64,000 nucleotides of DNA from Diphasiastrum complanatum (GCA_029204225.1 CM055098.1:10801246-10865245), one strand, 5' to 3'. Numbered from the stretch's first letter, positions 1-13,156 are shown. Notes: generated from the letters alone by a model not told the origin. Numbers and translations: made by a program.

Positions 1-5
1 TTTCA

Positions 6-468
6 ATGAGAGTAATAAAGGCAAATCTTCTGCTCCCCAAGGATCAGAAGGGTGTGCTAGAAAGACAAAGCCCCCAACAAATGTTGGTAACATGCACATT
101 AAATTTCGGTCAAAAATTTCAAAGGCAGCACAAACACGTATTGAAAGGCTTTGCAAATGAATGCCACTATACTTATAGAGAAGATTGTTAAGGATGGCCA
201 ACATGAAATTTTTGAAGTTGAGACAAATAGCTCTCTGGAGGTAGGACTACAATATGATGTTCACATTTCTAGTAGCCCATCTTGCACTTGCCCAGACTTT
301 CAAAAGAGGGTTGAAAACAAGAAGTCCTACATGGCTTGCAAGCACCTTTATTTTGTATTTCTGAGGATCATGGGCTTGGATCAGCAAAGTAATATGTTCA
401 TTCATCAACTTGTTTTAAGAGAGGCAGAGGTATTCCAGACCCTTCATCGTGAGAGGACTTACCCTTGA
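6..468 (+). pseudogene. SWIM zinc-finger protein fragment, probably transposon-derived
   Basis: The open frame from 151 encodes 105 residues with a SWIM-type zinc motif: C45-x-C47, then C63-x-H65 (SCTCPDF ... MACKHLYF). SWIM domains bind DNA or protein and occur in MULE- and KDZ-type transposases and in some kinase-linked plant proteins. Upstream coding sequence continues in another frame (Lys/Ser-rich, from about base 2), so there is a frameshift near 150 and the gene runs off the window edge. The frame ends at TGA 466-468 after a short tail. I cannot tell a transposase C-terminus from a cellular SWIM protein. Confidence 0.5.
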
Positions 469-479
469 GACAATCACAT

Positions 480-2245
480 ATGCCATTGTGTATATGATGC
501 CATATTAGTAGTTGGCCACAAACAACTTGCATTGGACATGTTTGTTACATTATTGTCACTAGTTCAAGCAATATTTGGATAATTTGTGATTTTAATACAA
601 ATGGTTTTTTAAAGATGTAATTACATTTGATGTAGTGTTATGTAACAATCCATGGGACCATGGGCATGGTCTTATGTGACCTTGAATGATATCTCAATTT
701 TCATTCTGAATTCAAGGTTAAAGGCCTCACCTTATTGCATTCATTGTTTATTTTATTTTGGACAAAGTTGTCTTTTTGTGCCTACATGATGGTTAATGAT
801 ATCTATCCTCAATGTATCTACGTTATCAGGCAATTCGCGTAGTTCAAATACCTAGAAATAGGCCTATTTGTTTGTCTTAAAAATAGGTGTCTATTTCAAT
901 ACGACAACATCTACTTATAAGCTTTCCAACTAAATATATAGAAAGAAAAAAAAAAAAAAACTAGATTTCTCTTGTTTCGGCAAGCAGAAATATGTTGATT
1001 GACTTCTGTTTTTGTTAAATATATTTTCGGCAATCACAATTGTTGTTGCAAATTCATGGTTACCACAAATAAGGCTCTGCAGTTGTGTTTGAAACAATGT
1101 TAGTTGCATGAGGTCCTAAAATACAGTGTCTTGTCTTGCTGAATATAGGTCCGATTGATTATTTTGCGCCATGATTGTTCATAGAAAATGAGTAGTATCA
1201 AAGAGTAGTGCTGCCTTTGTGCATAGTCATGACCAAAATTTGGGGCAATAATACATGATGATTGAGAACTTCCTTAAACCACATAGTGAAATTACTACGA
1301 CTTTACAATGGCAAGCAAATTCACTTTGTAACTCTAACTCACCTTGTGTGTAATGATTTTGAAATGTAATATGTATTCAATGTTTCCTATGCACATTTGG
1401 TCATGCATTGCAATATCATGTTGTACATTTGCATGATATCAAAATTTTCATTTCCAATCCTCAAAATGCTACCAAAAATGTGCCAACATGCCATAGCCCT
1501 ATTATTCAATTGTATCCATTGAAGCTTGAATACTTTGGGAGCCACATAATACATGTTGTTGCCATATTTAATTTTTCCAAGCTTCATTAACATTTTATGA
1601 AATTTATGAAATGCATATGCTTAAGGGATTCACACTTTCTTCAAAGGCTATCTCCAACAGTTTTGACTCTACATTTCGGCCCTACAAGGGTTGACTCTAC
1701 ATTTCGGCCCTACAAGGATTGTTCTTTTTGTGGGATCGACACATTTGACAATGCATAAATCATGTTTTCTATAATGAGTATACCGCAACATATTTTTATA
1801 TTTGGCGATGGTTGCTGAGAAGCACAGCCAGCTAATTTCTTTGGACAATTTCTAGTTGAAATTTTTAAACCTTTATTTAAGTTTTTACAAAATCAGAATT
1901 TCATGAGTCTGCCACTGTACAGTGTTTTGAAAGAAAGACTTTCTATCAAGTACAACAAAATGAATCGATTGAATCAGATTTGCCAAGTGAAATTCATTGA
2001 AAATTTTCAGAAATCCCTTTTCTCATGTACAATAGATGATTATGAGAATCAACAAATTTTGGTTGTGACATTTAACCAGTTCTTATAATGATGTTCAAAT
2101 ATCAAAAATGAATTTTTGTCGCAGTAGTACAAAGTATTTGTCGGACTATATTTTCAAGATAGTACTGGTAGTATGAATGAAAACCAAATATGATCAATCT
2201 CTATATTAATTTGACCAATTTTAGAATTTTTTTAATCATGTTTAT
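480..2245. other. No gene recognised
   Basis: AT-rich sequence with only short chance frames. The one structured item is a 28-bp unit (TTGACTCTACATTTCGGCCC...) present twice in tandem at 1663-1717. There is a short A-run near 946-960. Confidence 0.6.
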
Positions 2246-2247
2246 TT

Positions 2248-3200
2248 ATTTTCAAAGATAGAATGATTTCTCAATTGTTTATCTCTGGTTCTGAGCACTT
2301 TCTTAGATTCCAAAGGTACACTAAGCGACAAATCTTCCATCAATCCTCATCTGATCCAATTGTATCACCATCATGTAAACTTAGTTTCAAATGACTTACA
2401 TGAAACACTGGGTGTGCAGTTGATTTTCCTTGAAGATCGAGTTCATATGCCAAAGAACCAATTCTATGTACAATCCTGAAAGGTCCACAATAATGGGTAG
2501 ACAGCTTATAATGATTCCCTATATGTAATGTCTTGGAATCTTTTGGAATCCTAAGATATACCCAATCATCAACTTTAAAATCTCTTGGAGATCTTTTAAG
2601 ATCGGTATCCTTCTGTTTGGATTGTCGTTTACTTCTTTTATCTCCTTTATCAACTTCTGATTCCGATGAATCACTGCTTTCAGACTCTGAGCTTGAAGAA
2701 TTGAAACTTGATTCAGTATCTGAATCATCTTCGCTATCACTAGAATCAGTTTTAGACTTACGAGATCTTTAAGTTGAGCGTCACTTTCATGCTAGTTTTA
2801 AGGTCTCAAAGTTCTCAGCACTAGCTATTACTGCTGCTAAAGAAGTCATGCCCCCTTGTCTGCAATATCAATCAATCTTTGGTGGTAACCAGCCAAAAAC
2901 CATTCGATCTGCATATCAACGAGACATACATCGGTTAGCTTTCCTATAAGATTGTTGACCTTTTGTGTATATTTTCAAAGGGATTCTTTAGTTTTCTTCT
3001 AAACATTGTTCAGATGTCCGAGAATTCTAGATTTATAACCAATTTCTCTGAACTGGTTCAGAAACACATCTTTCAATAGTAACCAAGTTCCTACACAGCC
3101 TGATTCAACTTGACTGTACCATAAACACTTCAAAAGACACCTTTTATGAAGTTCAGATCATCACTTGGAGTGATTGGTAAAGCAAGGATTGAACCAAGCT
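2248..3200 (-). mobile_element. Internally deleted Ty3/gypsy retrotransposon fragment
   Basis: Read on the minus strand, about 3190-2780 carries gag-like coding (EWFLAG..., then SLAAVIASAENFE) with stops and frameshifts, followed by a Ser/Asp-rich stretch (about 2780-2640). This passes directly into the C-terminal part of a gypsy polyprotein (DLKRSPRDFKVDDWVYLRIP ...) and its post-integrase region. The 2620-2250 part is closely similar to 56790-57140 of the complete gypsy element in this window. Protease, reverse transcriptase, RNase H and the integrase core are all absent, so gag is joined straight to the integrase tail. Confidence 0.75.
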
Positions 3201-4020
3201 AGATAGTGAGGAGGAGTGTTGAAAATTCACAATTCTAGCTTGACTAGTTTTGGTCATATGACTTGTAAATAGTTAGATGGTCATGATGTGGCTTGTCACA
3301 CGTGCCAAATAGCATAGGATTCCATTCATAAGGATGTTCTCAAGTTGACCTAAGTGTTAGAATCTTTGGAATGAGTTCAAATCATGCTTAGATACAAGAG
3401 AGAAAAAGTAGGAGCTATTTTTGGTAATTTTAACATTGTTGAGGGATCTCCAAGATTCCAACCCTAAGTTGGTAGGGATGAAAGATCCACCAAAATTAGC
3501 TTTAGGGATAGGTTTAGGGCTACTCATACCTACCCAAAACTGTGATGGATCATGTATATAGAGGTGATGATCTCTCACCAAAATTAATCAAGCAATTTCA
3601 TGATTTTTCTCTCATATTGGTGCAATTGCTCTCTATGTTCATAATTCTTTGAGTTCTTGTGATTCCTAATCATTATAGGATTGAATGTGGGTCTGGTGTA
3701 CAGTGCTCAGACTATGGGAGGCCGTACTTTCACCCATGTGAAGGCTTCTTCAAGGATTTGGGCCATTTAGTGAGGTTCAAGCATAGATTATTGATGGATT
3801 TTGATGGTGAAACTTGTGCTAACTTTATGGAATCATAATCTATTGTTTCCCTCATCATTTCAAGTGTTTTAGGATCCTTATTTGCTATAATTTTTAATTT
3901 GATTCACAAATTTTCACTCTTATATCCAATTTCTAGTAGGTCTTCCAATTCTATCTTTTTGCACCAAAAACTTGTTAATTTTGATTTGTACACAAGATTA
4001 GTGATTTCCTCTTGTACCTC

Positions 4021-4032
4021 GCTCTAATACCA
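4021..4032 (-). promoter_or_regulatory. Primer binding site (initiator Met tRNA)
   Basis: On the minus strand the sequence reads TGGTATTAGAGC, one mismatch from the copia/gypsy consensus TGGTATCAGAGC. It directly abuts a TG...CA-bounded segment at 4033-4681, as a primer site should abut a 5' LTR. Confidence 0.5.
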
Positions 4033-4681
4033 TGTCAAAGTATAGTACTTTGGACCTTACTTGATTCTATTAATGACTCACAAGAGGGATTGATTGATTG
4101 GTCATCAAACAAATGCAAACTAGACACACAAAATTGAGATCTACATTGACAATTTTACATGCATCAAGCAAGAGCAATCTAAAATCATTAATCAAAAGTG
4201 ATAATTATCCTACACACATGTGGTATAGTACTCAGTATATAGCTTGTAGACAACAAATGATGTTAAGAACACTTAGTTTTTGCTTAGATCCAAAAGAGAA
4301 CAAAGTACATAGTGTAGAAGGTCTAGTTTGCCAATGAGCTCTCAAAAATATTCTAAGGCATTACTATGGAGAGATGATGATACATAGAAGACCTCTTCCC
4401 CACCTCGAGTTAGGTGAAAATCCAGCACGTAATAAGGAAGATGATTGAACTTTCTTGTCCTAATTTGCCATTCTAGCCTTGAGTCTTGCCATGTAGGTGG
4501 CTAGATTGATCAGCCTACTCCATAAATCTAGAAATTTGGTCCTATAATGTAGGAACCACTACCAAACAGACTTGACCAACTTTTTAGACATGATCTAACC
4601 TACTCTAGTGTAGATTCCCATGTGGAATTATGGCCTCACACGTGTGGGACCCACCAATGTACATATTTACATGATTTAACA
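4033..4681 (-). mobile_element. Candidate 5' LTR of a minus-strand retrotransposon
   Basis: The segment starts TGTCAAAG and ends TTTAACA, giving the TGT...ACA ends of an LTR, and lies immediately next to a primer binding site at 4021-4032. No matching 3' LTR was found in the window. The internal region would extend leftward into 3.7-4.0 kb, where I see no coding. The assignment rests on the ends and the adjacent primer site only. Confidence 0.4.
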
Positions 4682-4689
4682 ATTAGGCA

Positions 4690-7600
4690 TTTTTTTTCAC
4701 ATGTGTAGATTTATTTGTGCTATTACTTGGTTCATAGATCGATCAGATAGAATGGATCATTATCATTTTATTTCACAGATGCAACCCAAGAAACACTGTT
4801 GCACCTACAATGACAAATACAACAAGCCCAACAGTTGATAAAAACCTCAAGTCCAAGTTTTAGTAGTTTGCAAAATGAAAAGCAATCATGATACAATCCC
4901 GAGGCATATGTTTATTATCCAAATCAGTATAATGGCTAAAGGAGAATATTAACACTCTGACATACAAATTTTAAGCATAGTAAGCTAGTTGAGCCAAGCT
5001 CTGAACTTTGTAGCTAATACATTTTAATCTCAAATTTCAAATTGGTGAGTTTTTAAGCAATGTTAATAATAGATAGAAGAAATAGGTTGGAATTTTATGT
5101 AAGGCATCCACATACAACTCTATGTACTCATTCCTTTGTATTATGATTTTGAACACTTGTAGCATATCAAGTATCTCTCCTTCTGACACTAGGTTACAAC
5201 TATAAGGACATGGATCGCTATAATGATCGCCAAGTGAAGATCTTCTCAAATCCTATTGCATGCAACTGAAAGGACAAATGTGGAGCAAAATCACCCAACG
5301 AACAATAAATGGCTAGTCAAAACCCTGACCACTTCACCCCCAAGCCAAGGTGACTGAATGCAAGAGAGGAGGGGATCTTGGCTTTTGAGATCAGAAAATA
5401 CAATCGGAGGAGATGGGCAAGTTCCAATAGCTTATATAATCTCCAAAAGTTAAAGAATATTTCCTCTAGGATCCCTTCAATCCTTTAAAAAGCATTTGAC
5501 CTTCTATTCATCCACAAAAGTTGTCAATCACCATGCAAAAGCTCCATAGGTCCAATTAGAGCACCTGTGCCCTCATAAGATTATTAATTACATTACCGGT
5601 CGAGCTCGACATAACTAATGACCTTATACATTGGAGTATCGACTATCCATGTTAGGAGTTATTCCGAATCCCACATACTGGACATGGACGTAACAATCGC
5701 CATCATTTTTTCATGGAATTTGAATAGTGTGGATCTCGATGATCCTTAGGCACAAGAATATATTTTTATAGGACCGATGCATTTGTGAAGACAAATCAAT
5801 TTTATTTCTCTAGCCTATAATTTCTTGTGGAGAGTAGCTTATCAACACATTGGAATACATTCAAGAGTGTGGAGAATGACTTGAAAAGTGTAGGACAAAT
5901 CCTTCAAATTTTTAGAGCCCATCAACAAGTTTACCCTAGCTTTCATTGGATCTAGATTAAAGCTAGATAAAGAATGATGATATACCTCAACTATTTTCAT
6001 CTTTACAAGTTGCACTCCAGGTGCCATAAACACCTATGAGAACATTACAAGGATCTCAAAAAATGGATAAAGAGGCAAAGAGGAGGTGTGTTCTTCCAAC
6101 ATCAAAAATTACCTAGAAGGTAGTAAACTAGATGGGCCTATAGCAATTCCTAATACAAAAAGGCTACCCTTGTGATCCAAATTGCATTATGTGTTGTGTG
6201 GTAAGCTACTAAAGGAGGAAGTTATTCCTCTTGGAATACATCTAGTGGGCATATTTTCATAACCTCAACTATTTGAGCAACCACTAACCCCAACACCACC
6301 TTAACCAACATGTACTCCATCAATAATTAGTTGACACTTACAATAAAATTGAAGCTAATTATTGACTACTCAAGTGAGACTCACAACTTTTCTTGGAGAT
6401 GGTGTTAGCCAATGTGGCTAACATAGAGCCAAATTCTCATGTGAAAGATTTCAAATTGACCACTATTGGGTAAAAAAGCCATCGGGCAATTAACAAGGAC
6501 ACTTGTAGGTGGTGCTCATTAGCATGATATTTTACCGGCAACTCGAAGAACAAACTGGTTGCTTGGAAATTTGATGTGAACTTTGTTATCAATGTCACTT
6601 CATGAACAACTTTTGGGATCCCATGAACTCGTCGATAAAACTAAAGTAGAACACAAGATAAGAGAGTAAGCCTAGAGAGGCTGCTAGTGAAATAACATAA
6701 TTTTCTCATAATTTGCAACTAAAATTGATTACCAGTGAATGTTTGCTAGATGGTGATCAGAGTTTCTATATTAATCTTGCCTATCAATGTAGATACGACT
6801 AACTATCTTTGCCCAACCTTTATTTTTGATGATTTTCAATCAAAGTAAATGTAATGAAGATCTTCTAACATCCTACATATTGTAATCTTCCACTACGATA
6901 AAGCTAGGAAAATTTTAGCATGTGAGAGAGCTCAATAGTATTCCATTTGTTGGTTGTTGGTAAAACACCATCCCATTCCATATTCATTTCCATATTAGCC
7001 AAAAGTCTTGCATGGGCGATGGGATAGGGTGGTTAGAGAGTTCCACTTGTCAGATCATCTCAACTTCCTAATAATGTCCTCTTTTCACATTGATATTGTC
7101 TTCCAAAGATTTGTCAATTCTATCTTGTCCCCACTAGCACCTCTCCATGGAATCTTACGACCCTTCAAAGGATGAAAAACTATTTTCTAAAATTAGATTT
7201 TGCATTTTTACACAATTTGTTCTCATAAGTGTAATAAGTAGGTCCAAATATGATATCCTTGCTCTTTCACATAATAGTCTTCTGAGTTGGTTTTTTGCTC
7301 TAGGAAAACAAATATTTTGTTGGTTTACAGATCATTTTCAAAATAAGATGGTTGTTTGGGATCCCAATCCCCTCTCCTTTGTTGCAAAAGTGAAAGTGCT
7401 CAAAACATTTTGAGGATGTAGATTGCATTCGATAAGGTAGCAAGAAGAGTGTTGTTATGTGTTGAGGCCTTGAAAGTTCCATATATGTATACTCAAAATT
7501 AAAAGGAGCTTGTAGCTTAAACTATGTCCTATGGTAAGTGACATTATTGTCCAAGATTCTTGAGGTCTATGACTTCTAGCCTTATCTTTGGATGAGTTGT

Positions 7601-7930
7601 CTCTCCCTCAGAGTTTAGGATCTATAGCATTTTGGCTAAAAGGCCCAAAATTTGAGGGAATGACACATTTTCTATAGACTACTTTGATGTGGCCCCCTAC
7701 ACTCATTAGATGCTCCAGCTCAAAACCCAAACTCAAAGCTCAAATCCTACTAAAGTTTAACTTAAGCCTAAGTCCATAAAATTCTCCTATATTACAATGA
7801 CTAAAGGCTTTGGCATCATAATAAAGTTACTGCCCTAGTCAAGCTCAAAAATTTCACAATGATTAGTTTTCAATCATAACAATAGTATATTTAGATGGAT
7901 GCTTGCTTGGCTCTCCATTAAAAATTATTA
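4690..7930. other. No gene recognised
   Basis: Intergenic sequence with scattered frames of 60-90 codons that lack recognisable motifs or splice structure. It may contain very old retroelement remains, but I cannot support any. Confidence 0.5.
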
Positions 7931-7936
7931 AGCATT

Positions 7937-9083
7937 TTTGTCAAGTGATCCACTTCCATTGTTTCATCACTACGAAGTGGTGGAAGTAGAGATCCAAGTT
8001 GATGAGATAAACATGACAATTAGTTGTTCTATGTCTACAGAGAGCTAGCTACTTTTGGAATTTTGTGATTTCAAGTTTGCTACTTGTGGGCAGCTAATAT
8101 ATATAGATGTCGTTAGATCTCCCTTTGTAATTCATCCTGATAGTTCTGAAATGCAAGTACTAATCTTGTAGCCAATGATTCTAGTAAAGGTTTTCCCAAT
8201 GATGATGCAGACTGGTAAATAAAATATGCTATTAGCTTCAAGAAAAACCAAGAGATCATACATGTTCAAAACTTTTTAGAAGGCAAAATCCTAGAACATT
8301 ATTACTTCCCAAAATTTTATTCAGCGTATAGTTTTATTTCTGATATAGCATACAGATATGCCAGCTGCAATTTAGCATATGTTCGTATATTACACATTGT
8401 ATCTAGTAATCCAAATAAATCACTACCACTTGTCACATGAATTGCATTGGAATCTCAAAAACATGCCTTTTGCCATGAAGAAAGTGAAAGAAATTTTTCC
8501 CAGAGAAGGATCACCTCATAGTTGACCCTGCTGTCAGTGAGCCTGAGTTACTAAGTGCAATAGCAAATTGATCTCCAACTATGGTCTCAATACTTTTCTC
8601 CTTTGGCTTTAATTCATGACTCATACTTTTATTCATCTACTGGGACCCCTCAGTTGTTGATCAGTAATTGATGCTCCTAATTGACTTCCATTCATGGATG
8701 GAGTTCAGCCACTTCCAGGTCTTTGCAGTGTTGCTCAAAGCTGGTCCCTCACCAATTCCACTGCTGCTTGCTGATAGCCCCTACATCATTTGTTGATCCT
8801 AATTGGCACTACCACTGGCACTGGCACTAGAAAACGATGCCCCTTCACTGATATCCACTACCACATGTTGCTCCTTGCTATAGACTTAGACTTTTTCATC
8901 AACAATGAGGCTAAGGGGACAGAGCTAAAAGATGCATCAATACTTAAGGAAGTAACTCTCCCAACTGATTTTCTACATAGCTCAAAAAGCTCCATGGAAG
9001 CATCACGAGAAGAACTGGTGGAGCTGGAATGCCTGAGGTGCAAGAAGGCTCATCAGATGTCCTTTCTTATCACCCCCTTTGGT
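7937..9083 (-). pseudogene. Partial duplicate of the ATL RING-H2 gene 3' end
   Basis: This stretch is closely similar to 12206-13405, the C-terminus and downstream region of the ATL gene. The reading of SVGRVTSLS...SKSIARSN is retained at about 9043-8858. It has lost about 38 bases present in the intact gene and extra stops. The right edge (about 9083) joins abruptly to copia integrase sequence. The RING domain is not included, so this cannot encode a ligase. Confidence 0.85.
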
Positions 9084-11760
9084 CTAAGGCACCTTCGAGT
9101 GTTTGGCTGTCACTTGTCATGTATAGATTCTCTCTGATTTGAGAAAGAAACTTGACCCTATCAGCTACAGGGGTATCTTCATTGGATACTTGATATCACA
9201 CACAGCCTATCGAATCTACGATGTCGAGTCGAGCCGTATCTCAGTTAGTTCAGATGACGTCTTCCTTGAAGACATATTTTTTGACTTCAAGCAAAAGCAA
9301 CCAATGCAAGAGTTCATTCCAATGACTCCCATCACCATCGACAGGACCTACGACTGTCCAGACAAACATCAGAGATACCCATGTCAGACAACAAGGAGAA
9401 TCATCATCTTAGCAACCGACTATTGTTCGAAGATCTGCTCGACATCAAAAAGAACCTGACCCCTCAGGCAGTCATCAACAACAATGAACCTACCTCAATA
9501 GCAAAAACATTGTTGAATTTGAATGCAGACAACTGGCATTTTGCCATGCATGCTGAGTACAAGTCATTGATGAAGAACAAGATTTAGCATCTTGTCGAAG
9601 CTCCTCCTGCAAAGATCATCGACACTAAGTGGATCTTCAAGTTGAAGCTCAATCCAGATGGTTTCGGCAGCCAAATGGAAAGCTTGACTAGTCGTCAAAG
9701 GATACGAACAAACCTATGGGATTGACTACATTGAGACGTACAGTCCAGTCATAAAACTTCAGTCAATTCGATCTTTATTCGCTATTGCAGCTGCCGAAGA
9801 TCTGGAAGTTCACTAGATGGATGTTCAGACAGCTTTTCTGAACGGAGATATACATGAAGACATCTACAAATATCAATCTAAAGGTTACATTCTTCAAGGC
9901 CAAGAACATAAGGTATGTAAGCTGCAAAGAGCTCTCTATGGGCTAAAGCAAGCTCCAAGGGCCTTCGATAGAATCAATCAATTTTTGTTGCAACACAACT
10001 TCATTCCTAACTTTGCTGACTCTAATGTTTATCTCAAACACAGAGGCTCAAGCTATGTCATAATAGCTCTGTATGTTGAAGACTCTTTGATCATCAGCAA
10101 TTCAAATCAGTTGCTTCATGAGACAAAGTCACTTTTGTCGAAGAAATTTGAAATGACTGATTCAGGCCCTGTGCACTAGCTTCTGGGAATCGAGATAACT
10201 AGAGACAGAGAAAACAGAAGTATCACGATAAGTCAAGAAAGGTATCTAACCAGTGTACTCTACAGGCATGGAAAATTGCAAGTCAATAGACTCGCCTATG
10301 GACCCAGGATTCAAACTGTCAAAGGATATGTCCAACTGATGCAGAAAAGAAAGAGATGTGCAAATACCCCTATCAGTCGATAGTACTCGGATCTATCATG
10401 TATGCCATGGTCTACACTTGACCTGATCTAGCATTTACAGTCAGCACATTGTCACAGTTTATGTGAAATCCCAACCTACCTCCCTGGAAGGCTCTACTTA
10501 GAGCACTAAGATACATTCAAGCCACTAAGCACCATGCTTTGTGTTATAATGGAAATACAGATGATGCTTTGACACTACTTACTTATTCCAACTTTGATTG
10601 GGTTGGAAATGTGGACAAAAGAAAGTCCACATATGGCTATCTTTGCTTTCTAGCAGGAGGACCCATTTCATGGAATAGTCGAAAGCAGAAATGCATTTCT
10701 TTGTCCTCCATAGAATCCGAATATGTCACAGCTACCTCTACAGTGAAGGAAATCATCTGGCTCAAAAGATTGCTTCAAGATCTTATGATCTCCCAAATCA
10801 GTCCAACGATACTCTATTGTGACAATCAGAGCTGCATTGCTCAATATCTGAACCCACCAACTCACTCTAGAACTAAACACATCGAAGTTCAATTTCATTT
10901 TCTTAGAGAGAAAGTTCAAAATAAAGATGTCAAATTAAGTTACTGTTCGACTGACAATATGTTGGCTGATATCTTGATTGAGCCTCTTTAAAGGGAAAAG
11001 CATGTTACATTATGTAGCTTACTCAATTTCATTGAGGATCCTAGGAGTTAAGCTTAAGGGGGAGTGTTGGAATTAAGCTTCACTCCGACACACCCGAATT
11101 CGAGTCATTCGAGTTTGACTCACTCGAATTCAATTCCTGAGCACTAGTATACCATGTAAATATGTGCTCTCTCTCTACGACGACATTGCAGCCTTACTCT
11201 CTAAAGTCGAACGTCTGTGCAATCAATCAACTAAAGCAAAAGCAGGATCGACATCGAATTCCTCGACATCCTTCGAGTTTGAGGTCTTCGAATTTGAGTT
11301 CCACGTCATCAACATCCTATCAACTTGCTCTGCCCTGTCCGACGCAAGACTACACTATAGTTCACAAGTCAGTACTTTTTGGTAACTACATTGTTTCACG
11401 CTCGTTGCCCACACAGTCATTGCAACTTTTCCATGTATATATACATAACAACAACTCACAAACAGGAATGCAAGTGAGAAGAGTGATGAATGGATGGATG
11501 AGCGACAAGAACACGAATAATAATCTAGCGTGGTTTAGAGTTCCCTCGTGAAGTCCATTGTATCTTAATTATCTGATTATCTAATTCCTTAGGGTCAGAG
11601 ATATTCGAGAGAGTGAAAGCTATTCAAGAAGTAGAGATAGTTATTCAATCTGTAGCTAGCTAAGTAAGATCACAGCACATAGTACATTATTATTGTGAAC
11701 TATTCGAGGGCACATGATCGTGATCTGATCGTTGTATTCACCACAACATAATTCAGATTT
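9084..11760 (+). mobile_element. 5'-truncated Ty1/copia retrotransposon with 3' LTR
   Basis: From left to right: integrase C-terminus (LRVFGC, then SYRGIFIGY), reverse transcriptase (KWIFKLK, AFLNGDIHEDIY, YGLKQAPRAF, ALYVEDSLIIS where YVDD is expected) and RNase H (STYGYLCFLAG, SSIESEYV, YCDNQSCI, RTKHIEVQFHF). The frame is broken several times between 9590 and 10540. A polypurine tract AAGGGGGAG ends at 11064 and the 3' LTR starts at TGTTGGAATTAAG (11065). The LTR contains a TATATA box near 11435 and ends near 11750. Gag, protease and the 5' LTR are missing, and the left end abuts the ATL duplicate. Confidence 0.85.
10539..10991 (+). pseudogene. Copia RNase H domain, longest intact block
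   Basis: An open frame of 150 codons covers the copia RNase H: Asp in NFDWVG, ISWNSRKQ, the Glu of IESEYV, the Asp of YCDNQSCI, and the terminal HIEVQFHFLREKV...DILIEPL. It removes the RNA template during retrotransposition. It belongs to the truncated element around it and has no start of its own. An earlier block at 9817-10179 encodes reverse transcriptase up to a stop. Confidence 0.8.
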
Positions 11761-11775
11761 TCTATTTTCTTATGT

Positions 11776-12204
11776 GTGTCCTCTGGCACCAGCCCTTGTG
11801 GGCACTGAGGACATGTGGACGCAGGTGGCTAGGCGGTTGCGGGTGGGATCCCAACACGCGGCCCACACGTGGCTAGTGGGCCAAGTTTTGTAATATGGTA
11901 TCAGAGCCCGGTTTACCCTTGTGCTTGCTTGAGGGGGAGTGTTGACGGATAAGGCAAGCCACTCACAGGGCTCACGCCTGCGTGCGTGAGGCGCTTGAGA
12001 GTGCAAGACGTCAAAGCAGATCCCATAAGTATTCCAAGTGATTGGAATGAGGGGTACTTAAGCAGTTACAGGTCCTTAGTCCCTTGTCCTCTGGCGCCAG
12101 CCCTTTTGGGCACTGAGGGCATGTGGACGCGGGTGGCTAGGCGGTTGGGGGTGGGATCTCAACACGCGGCGTGCACGTGGCCAGTGGGCCAAGGTTTTGT
12201 AATA
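11776..12204 (+). mobile_element. Minimal LTR-PBS-PPT-LTR element (TRIM/SMART-like)
   Basis: The 3' LTR spans 11940-12204 (265 bp, TGTTGACGG...TTTTGTAATA). The left copy is partial, 11776-11895, and matches the 3' LTR from TGTCCTCTGGC onward. Between them lie only 44 bases, 11896-11939: the initiator-Met primer site TGGTATCAGAGC (11896-11907), 18-20 bases, and the polypurine tract GAGGGGGAG. No coding is possible. The LTR tail with the adjoining target sequence AAGTGATCCTCTTC is repeated once more at about 12219-12257. Confidence 0.75.
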
Positions 12205-12205
12205 A

Positions 12206-13156
12206 GTGATCCTCTTCACGTGGCCAGTGGGCCAGGTTTTGTAATAAGTGATCCTCTTCCATTGTTTCATCACTGTGAAGTGGTGGATGTAGAGATCCAA
12301 GTTGATGACATAAACATGACAATTACTTGTTCGATGTCTAAAGGGAGCTAGCTACTTTTGGGGTTTTGTGATTTCTACTTGTGGGCAGCTGATACATATA
12401 GATGTCGTTAGATCTCTCTCTGTAAATCATCCTGATAGTTCTGAAATACAAGTACTAATCCTGTAGCCAATGATTCTAGTAAAGGTTTTCCCAGTGATGC
12501 TGCAGACTGGTAAATAAAATATGCTATTAGCTTCAAGAAATACTAAGAGATCATACATGTTCAAAACTTTTTAGAAGGGGAAATTCCCGAATAATATTAC
12601 TTTCCAATATTTTATGCAGCGTACAGTTTTATTTCTGATACAGCCTACATATATGCCAGCTGCAATTCAGCATATGATCGTTGCGTAATTACACATTGTA
12701 TCTGCTAATTCAAATAAATTACTACCACTTGTCACATGAATTGCCTTGGAATCTCAGAAAAATGCCTTCTGCCATGAAGAGAGTGAAAGAACTTTCCCCC
12801 AGAAAAGGATCGCCTCACAGTTGACCCTGCTGTCAGTGAGCCTGAGTTACTGAGTGCAATAGCAGATTGATCTCCAGCTATGGTATCAGTACTTTTCTCC
12901 TTTGGCTTTAATTCATGACTCATACTTTTATTCAGGCGCTGGGACTCCTCAGTTGTTGATCAGTAATTGTTGCTCCTAATTGACTTCCATTCATGGCTGG
13001 AGTTCAGCCACTTCCAGGTCTTTGCAGTGTTGCTCAAAGCTGGTCCCTCACCAGTTCCACTGCTGCTTGCTGATAGCCCCTGCATCATCTGTTGATCCTG
13101 ATTGGCACTACCACTGGCACTGGCTCTGGAAGATGATGCCCCTTCACCGATATCCA
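12206..13156 (-). other. ATL downstream region with continuing reading frame
   Basis: Downstream of the ATL stop, one other frame stays open from 13163 to a TGA at about 12957. After that single stop the same frame runs on to 12732 and encodes an ATL-like C-terminus (VRRSFSGGKFFHSL). Either the gene once extended through here and lost the frame near 13163, or this is a conserved 3' untranslated region with coding ancestry. The partial duplicate at 7.9-9.1 kb has the same arrangement. Confidence 0.5.

Noticed and set aside
8790-9137. 115-codon plus-strand frame
   Set aside because: It reads antisense through the ATL duplicate and then into copia integrase; a chance fusion across a junction.
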